A stretch of DNA of 41,154 nt from an uncultured Lachnospiraceae bacterium (GCA_910585205.1 CAJUCC010000073.1:1-41154), one strand, 5' to 3'; shown: positions 16,707 to 25,217, numbered from the stretch's first letter. Translations and numbers: made by a program. Notes: a model not told the origin generated them from the sequence alone.

Positions 16707-17237
16707 CTATAACAGGCTGCAGGCCGCATCGACGAGAAACAGCAGCAGTACGGCTGTACTCGTATATGTCAGGGTCCTGTCAGTCATTCCGGCAGTCAGC
16801 TTTTCAAAACAGGGCTGCAATCCATATAAAAAAACCATGCCGCCGGCTCCGAACCGCAGGCTTGGGTTGGGCGCAATTCTACCCTGAAAATCAAATGCAA
16901 ACCGTTCATAATTCCAGTCCCACCCACCGACGATCCATTCCATAATATAACTGCCGGCAAGTTCGATCAGCGTACACAGTATGACAATCCCGCAAAAGAC
17001 AAGAAACGGCGTCAGATACAGACGGCCCAGATACCGTTTCCGTCTCTGCAGTCCGCGCAGGGTAAACAGCAAAACCAGCGCGCCGACGCCATAGATCAGA
17101 CAGTACGGTCCGTACAGAACACCCCTGTTGGAAAAGCCCCACCGATACACCACCACTTCCAGAAATACTTCATAGAGCCATCCGATAACGGAATACATCA
17201 TAAAATACAGATAATACTGCCTCACCTTTCGTATCAT
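16707..17237 (-). CDS. CmpB-like putative ABC transporter permease family membrane protein
   Basis: This 176-residue integral membrane protein matches the CmpB-like family (ABC_trans_CmpB) of Firmicutes by its start (YYLYFMMYSVIGWLYEVFLEVV) and the RGVLYGPYCLIYGVGALVLL motif. About five membrane segments are visible at 8-30, 38-58, 70-98, 130-148 and 156-175. The family name does not prove transport; no ATPase is nearby. I chose the ATG of MIRKVRQ, behind AAAGGCGGAA; an ATG two codons upstream is equally possible. It is divergent from the PHP gene and convergent with the coiled-coil gene. Confidence 0.8.
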   Translation of the reverse strand: MIRKVRQYYLYFMMYSVIGWLYEVFLEVVVYRWGFSNRGVLYGPYCLIYGVGALVLLFTLRGLQRRKRYLGRLYLTPFLVFCGIVILCTLIELAGSYIMEWIVGGWDWNYERFAFDFQGRIAPNPSLRFGAGGMVFLYGLQPCFEKLTAGMTDRTLTYTSTAVLLLFLVDAACSLL

Positions 17238-17298
17238 TTCCATTCCGCCTTTCCGGCATCTTTGTCCTCTGATTTCCAATATTTGTCCCTGCAGTGCA

Positions 17299-17327
17299 TT
17301 GTAATACATGTTAAAATCCTTTATAAT
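17299..17327 (+). promoter_or_regulatory. Promoter of the PHP-domain gene
   Basis: A perfect -10 TATAAT (17322-17327) lies 17 bp from -35 TTGTAA (17299-17304). The start of transcription would be about 55 bp before the ATG. The same AT-rich block may also serve the divergent CmpB-like gene. Confidence 0.65.
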
Positions 17328-17387
17328 AGTAGAATAAGCGTGTCTGCGCCGACTGAATACGGGAAAGGGAAAACAAATACTGCCATT

Positions 17388-18206
17388 ATGAAAATTGATA
17401 TGCACTGCCACACAAAAGAAGGTTCTCTGGACGGCAAAATACCCATTGCCGATTATATCGCCATGTTAAAAGAAAACGGCATCGACGGTATGCTTGTTTC
17501 GGACCATAACTCCTACAATGGCTATCGTTACTGGAAAAACCACAGGGATGAAATGCCGTCTGATTTTGTTGTGCTCAAAGGCATTGAATACGACACCATC
17601 GACGCCGGTCATATTCTGGTCATCCTGCCGACAGGGGTAAAGGTTCCGCTGCTGGAGCTGCGGGGCATGCCGGTCAATGTACTGATCGACATCGTACACC
17701 GTCACGGCGGCATTCTCGGTCCGGCGCATCCCTGCGGAGAACGCTTTTTAAGTCTGACCAACAACCGCCGGTTCCGAAAACAGAAATCCGTTCTGGAGCG
17801 GTTTGATTTCGTGGAAACATTCAATTCCTGCGAACCGGAGAGCAGCAATGAAGGCGCTCTGGCGCTTGCACAGGCTTACGGAAAACCCGGATTCGGCGGC
17901 AGCGATTCTCACCGGCCGGACTGTGTCGGCACTGCCTACACTCTTTTTTCCGAAAATATCGGGTCCGAAACCGATCTGATAAATTACATCCTTTCCGGAA
18001 ACAGTACGGCCACAGGCGGATATTATTATCATGGCACGACAAAGGAAAAACTCGGACGGATGAACCAGCTTCTTGTTTTCTCCTTCTGGTTCTACAACAA
18101 AGGATCCGGACTGCTGCGCAGCCACAAACGTTCTGCCGCCCTGCGCGAAGACGACGAGAATACATTACAGTTATATGAAGAAAGCCGCAACGGAATTCAG
18201 ATATAG
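17388..18206 (+). CDS. PHP-domain metal-dependent phosphoesterase
   Basis: This 272-residue cytosolic protein has the polymerase-and-histidinol-phosphatase fold. The metal-binding set is complete: HxH at His6/His8 (DMHCHTKEG), Asp39-His40 (SDHNS), Glu67 (GIEYD), His75, His114 (GPAHPCGE) and Asp173/His175 (GSDSH). These proteins hydrolyse phosphate esters of nucleotides or sugars; the substrate here is unknown. I chose the ATG of MKIDMHCHT because it begins exactly at the domain; its Shine-Dalgarno (AAAGGG, 18 bases upstream) is distant, so translation may be weak. The stop overlaps the convergent ylmH stop by 10 bp. Confidence 0.87.
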   Translation: MKIDMHCHTKEGSLDGKIPIADYIAMLKENGIDGMLVSDHNSYNGYRYWKNHRDEMPSDFVVLKGIEYDTIDAGHILVILPTGVKVPLLELRGMPVNVLIDIVHRHGGILGPAHPCGERFLSLTNNRRFRKQKSVLERFDFVETFNSCEPESSNEGALALAQAYGKPGFGGSDSHRPDCVGTAYTLFSENIGSETDLINYILSGNSTATGGYYYHGTTKEKLGRMNQLLVFSFWFYNKGSGLLRSHKRSAALREDDENTLQLYEESRNGIQI

Positions 18207-18967
18207 CATCCGACCTCTATATTACATTTTCCCTTTTTGGTCCTGTGCGTCAGACCATAGTAAATAAATTTTCCATATCCTCTCACGGTAACGGTATCAC
18301 CGGTCTGCGGAACGCTGTCCGTGCGTTCCTGCTGCCTGCCGTTGACAAAAATTTTTTTCTCCCGGAACAATGACTGGCTTTTCTCTCTTGACAAGCCGCA
18401 GACCCTGGCAACCACCGCATCCAGCCGCTCGGAAGCCACCTGATACCGGCGTCTTTCCTGAAGCGGCTCCTGTTCCTGTGTTATTTCCGCGCAGGGAACA
18501 CAGGTCACGGAAGTGTGCTTTACCTTTGTAAGATTCTCGATCAGATACGGTGCGATCATCTCCGTGCAGTAGAAAAAGGCACGGTTGTCCCGTACCACAA
18601 TATCACCCATCGTACTCCTGTCAATCCCCAGATTCATACAGGCGCCCAGAAAGTCCCGGTGCGTCAGGCTGTCCGCAAACTTTGCGAGAAGAGGCCGGGC
18701 TTCCAGAGACACAATCGGAAAAGGCTGCTCATAACCAAGCGTTTCTTCACTCCCAAACCGGATCATCTGCCGCTCACACCCGGCCCGGCCCCCGGACAGC
18801 GCAAACGGCACATGTGACAGCTCCCGTTCCATCCGATAGAAAACATCCAGTTCGGCCATCCCCAGAAACCCGGTAAAACAGTAAACATTCTGCATATAAC
18901 ACTTTTCAGCCAGCTCCCGCAGACGATTCCGGCACTGCGATAACGCTTTTTCTGATTCTGCTGTCAT
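18197..18967 (-). CDS. ylmH: YlmH-family RNA-binding protein with S4 domain
   Basis: This 256-residue protein belongs to the YlmH family, whose C-terminal S4 domain binds structured RNA. B. subtilis YlmH has been linked to the division gene cluster and to rescue of stalled ribosomes. The N-terminal part carries the family block SLTHRDFLGACMNLGIDR with GDIVV. The S4 domain covers about residues 180-245 (ASERLDAVVARVCGLSREKS and KIFVNGRQQERTDSVPQTGD). In many Firmicutes ylmH sits near ftsZ or divIVA; here it is the last gene after two COG0523 GTPases, 16 nt downstream. The start ATG (MTAESEK) has only a weak GAAAG site. Confidence 0.87.
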   Translation of the reverse strand: MTAESEKALSQCRNRLRELAEKCYMQNVYCFTGFLGMAELDVFYRMERELSHVPFALSGGRAGCERQMIRFGSEETLGYEQPFPIVSLEARPLLAKFADSLTHRDFLGACMNLGIDRSTMGDIVVRDNRAFFYCTEMIAPYLIENLTKVKHTSVTCVPCAEITQEQEPLQERRRYQVASERLDAVVARVCGLSREKSQSLFREKKIFVNGRQQERTDSVPQTGDTVTVRGYGKFIYYGLTHRTKKGKCNIEVGCYI

Positions 18968-18983
18968 AGAAACACTTTCTTTC

Positions 18984-19913
18984 TCATGTAAAATCGATAA
19001 CCGGTTTTTTCGGCGCTTTGGCCGGCACGACAGATACCGCATGCAGAATCGGTCCTTCTCCGTCATAATCCGCCCAGTATTCCCAACGCATGGTAGCCGT
19101 CACCGTTACCCAGTCTCGGTCTTTCAATGCGTCCGCTCCATCGTATTCACAGGCAAATCCAAGGAACGCCATATCGTCTGCGCAGCAGGTCATTGCCATC
19201 CGGCCCGGCACAAAATAGTCCGGCGGAAATCCCTGTGGCTTCAGCACCATCGCTGTAAATACCAGCGTCTTATCCCGGTACCGCTCCGCATGATCGAGTA
19301 CATCCAGATACCAGATACCATAACCGGTATTATCCAGCTCCAGCGTGTCCCGGTGCAGATCATAGGGGAGTTCGTCTTCCATAATGGCATTCACTTCCCC
19401 ATTCGCATCCTCAAAAATAATATCCGCTTTCTGGTTGATCGCTTTGACATTCCGCTTGTAATTGCTCAAATCCGCAATGCCGTCACAGCGGTTGAAAATA
19501 ATCATATCGGAATTCCGAACCATTTCCGCAAGGAGGGAACGCATATTCGTATAATACATGGGAAACGTCGAAGCGTCAATCGTCGTGATCTGCTGCTCAA
19601 TCTTCCATTGCCGGGGCAGTTTCATTTCTTTGAAATTCCACATGCCATTATATTCAATGATAATCCGCTCCGGCTTATGCCGCTTCTCCAGCATCACCAG
19701 CGCCTCCGTCGTAAAGTCCGCTTCTTCCTCTATGATTTCCAGCGCCGTGCGGCTGCTTCTCAAAAGCCCGACGTCAAACTCCACTTCCCCTTCCTCGCAC
19801 AGAATCAGCAGCGTCTTTTCCGGAATCTGAAAGTACGGCTGTTCCAGTGTATAACGGATAAACTCCGACTTTCCGCTTTCCAGAAAGCCATTAATCATAT
19901 ATACCGTTTTCAT
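18984..19913 (-). CDS. COG0523-family GTPase fused to a TIGR03943/DUF1980-like C-terminal domain
   Basis: This 309-residue cytosolic protein has a CobW/COG0523 P-loop (INGFLESGKSEF, residues 7-18) and a G4-like FNRCD. It lacks the CxCC metal motif found in its neighbour. The C-terminal 90 residues (LVFTAMVLKPQGFPPDYFVPGR then MAMTCCADDMAFLGFAC) resemble the C-terminal half of TIGR03943/DUF1980 proteins, which are encoded next to YcgR-like permeases and COG0523 GTPases. The double cysteine in MTCCADD could bind metal. The start is the second of two adjacent ATGs, five bases after GAGGAG. It lies 15 nt after a His-rich COG0523 gene, suggesting paired metal-handling GTPases. The metal (zinc, cobalt or iron) is not known. 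Confidence 0.8.
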   Translation of the reverse strand: MKTVYMINGFLESGKSEFIRYTLEQPYFQIPEKTLLILCEEGEVEFDVGLLRSSRTALEIIEEEADFTTEALVMLEKRHKPERIIIEYNGMWNFKEMKLPRQWKIEQQITTIDASTFPMYYTNMRSLLAEMVRNSDMIIFNRCDGIADLSNYKRNVKAINQKADIIFEDANGEVNAIMEDELPYDLHRDTLELDNTGYGIWYLDVLDHAERYRDKTLVFTAMVLKPQGFPPDYFVPGRMAMTCCADDMAFLGFACEYDGADALKDRDWVTVTATMRWEYWADYDGEGPILHAVSVVPAKAPKKPVIDFT

Positions 19914-19928
19914 CATAACTCCTCTTAT

Positions 19929-20978
19929 CTATTTCATAAACAGCGCTTCCAGCCTGTCTTCCCGCATCCCGGAACCAATTACGCAAATCTTTCCCGTCAC
20001 TTCCGGACTGCCGTCCCGGATGTCCGTCTCGCCCGGAACATAATCAAAATACGTCCAGTTGCCGCTGCCGTCCGGCAGCATCCCTTTGGCACGGAGTATC
20101 AGACCGTATGTCTTTTCGTCTTCCAGTGCCCGCAATGCGGCCGCAATTTCTTCTTTTGTATAGGAAGACGCGGTTTCCCTGCCCCAGCTCGTAAACACCT
20201 CGTCTGCATGATGATGCGCGTGCTCATGACCGTGGCAGCCGCAGTTGCAATCCGCTCCATGCTCATGGTGATGACCGCCTTCCTCGCCGTGATGGCAATG
20301 GCCGCCGTGTCCTTCGCTCTCATCATGGTGTGCATGACTGTGGTGCGCACGGGTCTCTTCCAGCAGTTCCTGCATCCAGTCGGTTTCGGCCTCCATCGCC
20401 TGTAAAATCTGTCTGCCGCCGAGTTCCTCCCACGGCGTCGTGATTATGGTTGCCTTTTGATTATGCTCCCGGATTATCTCCACCGCTTTTGCCGTCTTCT
20501 CCTCACTGATATTGCCTGTCCGGCTTAATATCACCAGTCCGGCATGTGCGATCTGATTCAGGAAAAACTCTCCGAAATTTTTCGCATACATCTTACACTT
20601 GGAGGCATCCACGACAGCGACCGCACTGCTCAGAGATACTTCCGCATCCGTCTCCACGCCCTGTACCGCCCGGATAACATCGGACAGTTTCCCGACCCCG
20701 GACGGCTCGATCAGAATGCGCTCCGGGCGGTAAGTTGTCAGAACTTCCTGAAGCGAAGCGCCAAAATCCCCCACCAGGGAACAGCAGATGCACCCGGAAT
20801 TCATCTCCTTCATTTCCACGCCTGATTCTTTTAAAAATCCGCCGTCTATGCCGATTTCCCCAAACTCATTTTCGATCAATACGACCTTGGTATCCTGCAG
20901 TGCTTCCCGTAACAGTTTTTGAATCAATGTGGTCTTTCCGGCTCCCAAAAAGCCCGAAATAATATCAATTTTCGTCAT
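19929..20978 (-). CDS. COG0523/CobW-family metallochaperone GTPase with His-rich metal-binding segment
   Basis: This 349-residue G3E GTPase probably delivers a transition metal to client proteins. The Walker A motif is GFLGAGKTT (residues 9-17). The hallmark CxCC lies in NSGCICCSL (60-68), and ILIEPSG (88-94) forms the Walker B region. The usual NKxD guanine-specificity motif is replaced by LSRTGN (151-156). A flexible insert at about 212-257 holds more than 15 histidines plus four cysteines (GADCNCGCHGHEH), a metal-binding stretch seen in zinc- or cobalt-linked members. The CobW C-terminal domain follows. The start has AAGGG ten bases upstream. Upstream lie the tetrapyrrole genes including zinc-type HemB, so supply of zinc or cobalt is plausible but inferred. 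Confidence 0.88.
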   Translation of the reverse strand: MTKIDIISGFLGAGKTTLIQKLLREALQDTKVVLIENEFGEIGIDGGFLKESGVEMKEMNSGCICCSLVGDFGASLQEVLTTYRPERILIEPSGVGKLSDVIRAVQGVETDAEVSLSSAVAVVDASKCKMYAKNFGEFFLNQIAHAGLVILSRTGNISEEKTAKAVEIIREHNQKATIITTPWEELGGRQILQAMEAETDWMQELLEETRAHHSHAHHDESEGHGGHCHHGEEGGHHHEHGADCNCGCHGHEHAHHHADEVFTSWGRETASSYTKEEIAAALRALEDEKTYGLILRAKGMLPDGSGNWTYFDYVPGETDIRDGSPEVTGKICVIGSGMREDRLEALFMK

Positions 20979-21001
20979 GTTCTGTCCCTTCTTTTCTTAA
21001 T

Positions 21002-21010
21002 TTTATATCA
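21002..21010 (-). promoter_or_regulatory. Possible internal promoter before the COG0523 genes
   Basis: An extended -10-like element (TGATATAAA) lies in the 36-bp gap between the protease stop and the COG0523 start. No -35 is visible and no Zur or Fur box is seen. It might allow separate expression of the metal GTPase pair. Confidence 0.25.
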
Positions 21011-21014
21011 CTGC

Positions 21015-21833
21015 CTATTCGCGCTCAGCCGTCTGCTCCTGTGGGATATACTGTCTCTCTTCCAGAATACACCCCATGGGCAGACTGGCCGTCTCGCCCT
21101 CATAGCCGCCCGTTATCATCCCCACACAGTGTCCGTGCACATCAAAGGTGCCGCCGCCGGACATGCCGGGTTTTGCTTTACAATAATTATATAACATATG
21201 CGAACCGAATTCGTCAAAGTAATACCATGGATCCGCCACAATGCCTTCCGAGATATTACAGGCCACACCGTCCGTGGAACCCACCATAAATATCTCGCTT
21301 CCCCTGCTCAGCTGTTCATTGCAGCTTTCCTGTATCGCAGCACTGCGCAGCAGCGCACGTTTCTCATAAGAAAGCTGACTGATGTCCGCCAGCAAAAAGC
21401 CCACATCATAGCGCTCCGACAGATAAACACGCCTGGCCGAAACCTGTGCACCGTTATAGAGACTGACTGTGGAATACACATGTTGTCCGAGCTGATGCCT
21501 GTTGGATGCAATCAGCAGGGTATCTTCCCCCACTTCCAGTATTATGCCGCTTGCCAATAGATTGCCGGTCCGTATCTGTACGATCGACGGCATCACATTC
21601 TGTATTGACTGTGATACATCACCGTTATAATTTTCCGGGCTGACAAGCAGCCCGAGATGAACCAGCCCCAGATATTCATCCGCCGGCGTCGTCACCTGTA
21701 CAAGCGGCCCGAGCGTTTCCTCCCGGGCACATGTTCTGCCGAGGGGAAGCAGGATTCCCCCGCAGACACACAGCAGCGCCGTAAAAGCCCGAACCGCCGC
21801 CATATATAACAGCCGCCTCAACCGTTTACGCAT
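21015..21833 (-). CDS. Trypsin-like serine protease, secreted or membrane-anchored
   Basis: This 272-residue protein has a basic N-terminus and one hydrophobic segment (about 8-32, LLYMAAVRAFTALLCVCGGILLPLG), acting as signal peptide or anchor. A chymotrypsin-fold domain follows. The triad is visible as His113 (LIASNRHQL), Asp143 (ERYDVGFLL) and Ser225 (KPGMSGGGTFD, matching GxSGG). There is no PDZ domain, unlike HtrA. I chose the ATG that overlaps the last eight bases of hemB; an ATG ten codons later, at the start of the hydrophobic segment, is possible. Its place in a heme/cobalamin operon is unusual and probably reflects co-transcription rather than a pathway role. Confidence 0.8.
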   Translation of the reverse strand: MRKRLRRLLYMAAVRAFTALLCVCGGILLPLGRTCAREETLGPLVQVTTPADEYLGLVHLGLLVSPENYNGDVSQSIQNVMPSIVQIRTGNLLASGIILEVGEDTLLIASNRHQLGQHVYSTVSLYNGAQVSARRVYLSERYDVGFLLADISQLSYEKRALLRSAAIQESCNEQLSRGSEIFMVGSTDGVACNISEGIVADPWYYFDEFGSHMLYNYCKAKPGMSGGGTFDVHGHCVGMITGGYEGETASLPMGCILEERQYIPQEQTAERE

Positions 21834-22791
21834 CCTCCAGCCATCCCGCCGCATCCAGCGCATGATATGTGATAATAATATCCGCTCCCGCCCGTCTCAT
21901 GGCCAGCAGATTTTCCATCACAATCCTCCGTTCGTCAATCCAGCCGTTCTGCGCCGCGGCCTTTACCATGGCATATTCGCCGCTGACATTGTATGCCGCC
22001 ATCGGATAATCAAACCGCTCCGCCGCGGCCCGCAGCACATCCAGATAGGCAAGCCCCGGCTTCACCATCAGAATGTCCGCTCCCTCCGCAATGTCCGCTT
22101 CCATTTCCCGCATCGCTTCCCTTACGTTTGGCGGGTCCATCTGATACGTCTTCCGGTCCCCGAATCCGGGCGCGGAATGCGCGGCATCCCGGAAAGGCGC
22201 ATAATAGCCGGAGGCATATTTTGCACTGTACGACAGAATCGGCGTCTCTGTAAATCCCGCCTGATCCAGTCCGCCGCGGATGGCCGCGACCCGGCCGTCC
22301 ATCATATCGGACGGCGCAATTATGTCCGCGCCGGCTTCCGCCAGGCTGACCGACATTTTCACGAGCAGCGGCAGTGTTTCATCGTTCAGAATACGGCAGC
22401 CGTCCACAAGCCCGCAATGTCCGTGAGACGTGTATTCGCAGAGGCAAACGTCCGCAATCACGAGAAATGCCGACCACTCCTTCTTCAGATAGCGGATGGC
22501 GCGCTGCGTGATGCCGTCTCTGTCATACGCCTGGCTCCCGGCGGCATCTTTATGCGCCGGAATGCCGAAAAGCAGAAGGCTGCGGACACCACTCTCCCGA
22601 ATCCGCTCGCATTCCTCTCCCAGTCTGTCAATGGAATATTGATAAATCCCCGGCATGGAATCGACCGGGTTTTTGATATTCTCTCCCTCCGTCACAAAGA
22701 GCGGATACACCAACTGCTCTTTATGGAGTCTCGTCTCCTGTACAAGACTTCGGATTGCCGCGCTCGCGCGCAGCCTTCTCATCCTTCTCAT
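21826..22791 (-). CDS. hemB: Delta-aminolevulinic acid dehydratase (porphobilinogen synthase)
   Basis: HemB condenses two aminolevulinate molecules to porphobilinogen. The 321-residue sequence is full length. Both Schiff-base lysines are present: Lys191 in YSAKYASGYYAPFRDA and Lys244 in MVKPGLAY. The DVCLCEYTSHGHCG loop (Cys116, Cys118, Cys126) is the cysteine triad of zinc-dependent HemB. The ATG overlaps the TGA of the preceding fusion gene (ATGA) with an AAGGA site eight bases upstream. Its substrate comes from HemA plus HemL; HemA is encoded upstream, HemL is not in the window. Confidence 0.96.
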   Translation of the reverse strand: MRRMRRLRASAAIRSLVQETRLHKEQLVYPLFVTEGENIKNPVDSMPGIYQYSIDRLGEECERIRESGVRSLLLFGIPAHKDAAGSQAYDRDGITQRAIRYLKKEWSAFLVIADVCLCEYTSHGHCGLVDGCRILNDETLPLLVKMSVSLAEAGADIIAPSDMMDGRVAAIRGGLDQAGFTETPILSYSAKYASGYYAPFRDAAHSAPGFGDRKTYQMDPPNVREAMREMEADIAEGADILMVKPGLAYLDVLRAAAERFDYPMAAYNVSGEYAMVKAAAQNGWIDERRIVMENLLAMRRAGADIIITYHALDAAGWLEDA

Positions 22792-25217
22792 TCTCTCGCC
22801 GTCCTTTCCCGGTCCGCCAAAATGGCGTCCCGCAGTCCTTCCGCCGTAAAACACGCGGCCGTCAGACAATTCCTGCTGCCCGCGGCGTTCAGCGCCTGTG
22901 CCGTCTGCTGCCCGATCGCTGCCATCCGCACACCCTGCATGGCTCTCTCTTCAAAAATATGAGGATTCTCCCTGCAAAATGCCTCCACGCCCGAAGCGCT
23001 CCCGAACGCCAGATATGACAATGTTGTCAGTTCCTCCATGCCGCAGCGCGGTTCGGCATATGTCTCATAAGCCACAACCCGCCGCACGGCAATCCCCGCA
23101 TCACGCAGCGTGGATTCCAGAACGGGATTGCCGTCCCGCGCCTGAAAGAGCAGCACCTTCTCGTCACCGCCGCAGAGCCGCTCCGCCAGCCCCTGCGCCA
23201 GATGCCGCGCCGTATAGATTTCCGGTATATAATCCGCATAAATTCCGTGTGCTTCCAGAGCCGCCGCCGTGCCGCGGCCGACCACGGCAAAACGCTTCCC
23301 GCCGAGCAGACGCAGATCCATGTGTGCCGCCGTCATCCGCTGGAAAAAATGCGCCACACCGTTTGCACTTGTAAAAACAACCCAGTCGCTGTCTTCCCAT
23401 CCGGCCGCCGCATGACCACCGGCGGATGCGGGCGCTTCGGTAAAAAGCCGCTGCACCACCAACGTCTCCGCACCCGCTTCCCGCAGCAGCCGTCCCAGTT
23501 TCTCCGTAAACACCGCCGTCCCGGCAATCCCCACACGGATCCCTTCCAGCGCCGGCCGCTCTTTTGCCCGCAGTGCGAGCGCCGCCGTCTCCCCGACCAC
23601 GATCACGGCCGGCGCGGCAATCCGTGCCGCGCGCACCCGCTGCGGCAGATCCGCCAGCGTTCCCCGCACGAGTGTCTCATTATAACGCATACCGCTGCCG
23701 ATCACGGCAGCCGGATATGACGGCGGCTTTCCGTACGTCTGAAAAAGGCTGCAGATATGCGCCAGCGCGGAAAGTCCCATCAGAAAGACAAACGTTCCCT
23801 CCGCCTCCCGCAGACTGCCGATCTGCGCGCGCAGATAAGCGAGCTGCGCCGCTTCCCCGGTCTGCGCGGTATGCCCGGTAATCACGTGAAAAGAACGGCT
23901 CAATTCCCGATGCGTTACCGGAATCCCCGCCGCCTCGGCAACCGCCACGGCACTCGTGACACCCGGTATGAGCGTAAAGGAAATCCCTTCCGCCATCAGA
24001 TGCTCCGCCTCCTCACCGCCGCGGCCGAATACAAAAGGATCACCGCCCTTGAGGCGCACCACCTGCCGCCCTTTTGCCGCTTCCCGTACGAGAATCCGGT
24101 TAATCTCCGCCTGCTTCACGCTCTCTCCGGCCTGTTTGCCCACATCGATCCGCTTGCAGTCCGGTCTGACCTCTGCCAACAATTCTTCCCCGGAAAGCCG
24201 GTCATATACGACCACATCACAGCCCCTGAGCAGCTCAAGTCCCTTTACCGTAATCAGATCCCGCCGGCCCGGACCCGCGCCGACGAGCCATACATGCCCG
24301 CGCCGTTTCCGCTCTTCCCGCTTCCGCTCCGCATCGCACAGCGCACATTTTATCCGCGCCGCCAGCTTCCCCGCCAGAACCAGACCGTCGTCCCCGGCCT
24401 GCCTGTCATAAAAGCGGAAACAGCTGTCTTCCGTATAATACGCCGCCGTCATATCAATCCAGCCGGCATGACGGCGGGCATACGCCGCAACGGCCTGCTG
24501 GCATCCTGCGTCCAGTAGCCGCAGATATTCGCGCTCCGCCAGAAAGCAGTCCATCGTATCATCGTCGCTGACAGCCTTCAGCAGTGCGGCAAACGGAGTA
24601 TCCCGGCGGCACTCTGCCGCAATAATCCCCTGTGCGGCCGCCGGAAGCGCCTCTTCCACAGACAGCATATGAAAGGACAGTTCCGGCGATTCCAGCAGTC
24701 CGAGCCGTTCCAGTCCGGCAGCCGCCAAAACCAGGCCGTCCACTTCGCCGTCACGCAGTTTCCGCAGCCGTGATCCCACATTGCCCCGGATCATCTTTGT
24801 CTCATAGCCGAAAAGCCGCCGTATCTGCGCGCTGCGCCGCAGACTTGCCGTCCCGATGACCGCATTATCCGACAACGGCCTTCCTTTCACTGTCACCAGC
24901 ACATCCTGCGGATTGCCCCTCGGCAGCACCGCTCCGATCATCAGACCTTCCGCAATTCCGGCCGGTATATCCTTTCCGCTGTGTACGGCCACGTCAATGC
25001 GTCCTTCCAGCAGCGCCTCCTCAAAAGCCGAGACAAACATGCCTTTTCCGGCGAACGCATACAAAGGCCGATCCAATATGCGGTCGCCCGCCGTACTGAT
25101 CTCCACGATCTCATATCCGGCCGTATCATCCACGGCCCGGCATGCCTCGATAAACATCCGGGTCTGCGCCAGCGCCAGCGCGCTCCTGCGTGTCCCGATC
25201 CGCATTACCCTGTCCAT
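22788..25217 (-). CDS. Trifunctional HemC-CobA-HemD fusion (porphobilinogen deaminase, uroporphyrinogen-III C-methyltransferase, uroporphyrinogen-III synthase)
   Basis: One 809-residue chain carries three consecutive enzymes that turn porphobilinogen into precorrin-2. HemC spans about 5-295, with DVAVHSGKDIP (catalytic Asp75), GNVGSRLRKL and the dipyrromethane-anchoring Cys239 in LDAGCQQAVAAYA. The SAM-dependent CobA/SUMT domain spans about 307-550, with WLVGAGPGRRDLITVKG, VRLKGGDPFVFGRGGEE and PVTHRELSRSFHVITGH. HemD spans about 560-809 (VVFTSANGV, AYETYAE, FGSASGVEAF). The reading frame is uninterrupted across both junctions. HemD-CobA fusions are common in Clostridia; addition of HemC is rarer to my knowledge. 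The ATG at 25217 has AAGG five bases upstream and lies inside the 3' end of the preceding gene; an ATG four codons later is an alternative. Confidence 0.93.
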   Translation of the reverse strand: MDRVMRIGTRRSALALAQTRMFIEACRAVDDTAGYEIVEISTAGDRILDRPLYAFAGKGMFVSAFEEALLEGRIDVAVHSGKDIPAGIAEGLMIGAVLPRGNPQDVLVTVKGRPLSDNAVIGTASLRRSAQIRRLFGYETKMIRGNVGSRLRKLRDGEVDGLVLAAAGLERLGLLESPELSFHMLSVEEALPAAAQGIIAAECRRDTPFAALLKAVSDDDTMDCFLAEREYLRLLDAGCQQAVAAYARRHAGWIDMTAAYYTEDSCFRFYDRQAGDDGLVLAGKLAARIKCALCDAERKREERKRRGHVWLVGAGPGRRDLITVKGLELLRGCDVVVYDRLSGEELLAEVRPDCKRIDVGKQAGESVKQAEINRILVREAAKGRQVVRLKGGDPFVFGRGGEEAEHLMAEGISFTLIPGVTSAVAVAEAAGIPVTHRELSRSFHVITGHTAQTGEAAQLAYLRAQIGSLREAEGTFVFLMGLSALAHICSLFQTYGKPPSYPAAVIGSGMRYNETLVRGTLADLPQRVRAARIAAPAVIVVGETAALALRAKERPALEGIRVGIAGTAVFTEKLGRLLREAGAETLVVQRLFTEAPASAGGHAAAGWEDSDWVVFTSANGVAHFFQRMTAAHMDLRLLGGKRFAVVGRGTAAALEAHGIYADYIPEIYTARHLAQGLAERLCGGDEKVLLFQARDGNPVLESTLRDAGIAVRRVVAYETYAEPRCGMEELTTLSYLAFGSASGVEAFCRENPHIFEERAMQGVRMAAIGQQTAQALNAAGSRNCLTAACFTAEGLRDAILADRERTARE

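Noticed and set aside
20208..20345. A DNA tandem repeat in the His-rich COG0523 region
   Set aside because: The repetitiveness comes from His codons (CAT/CAC) without a fixed repeat unit.
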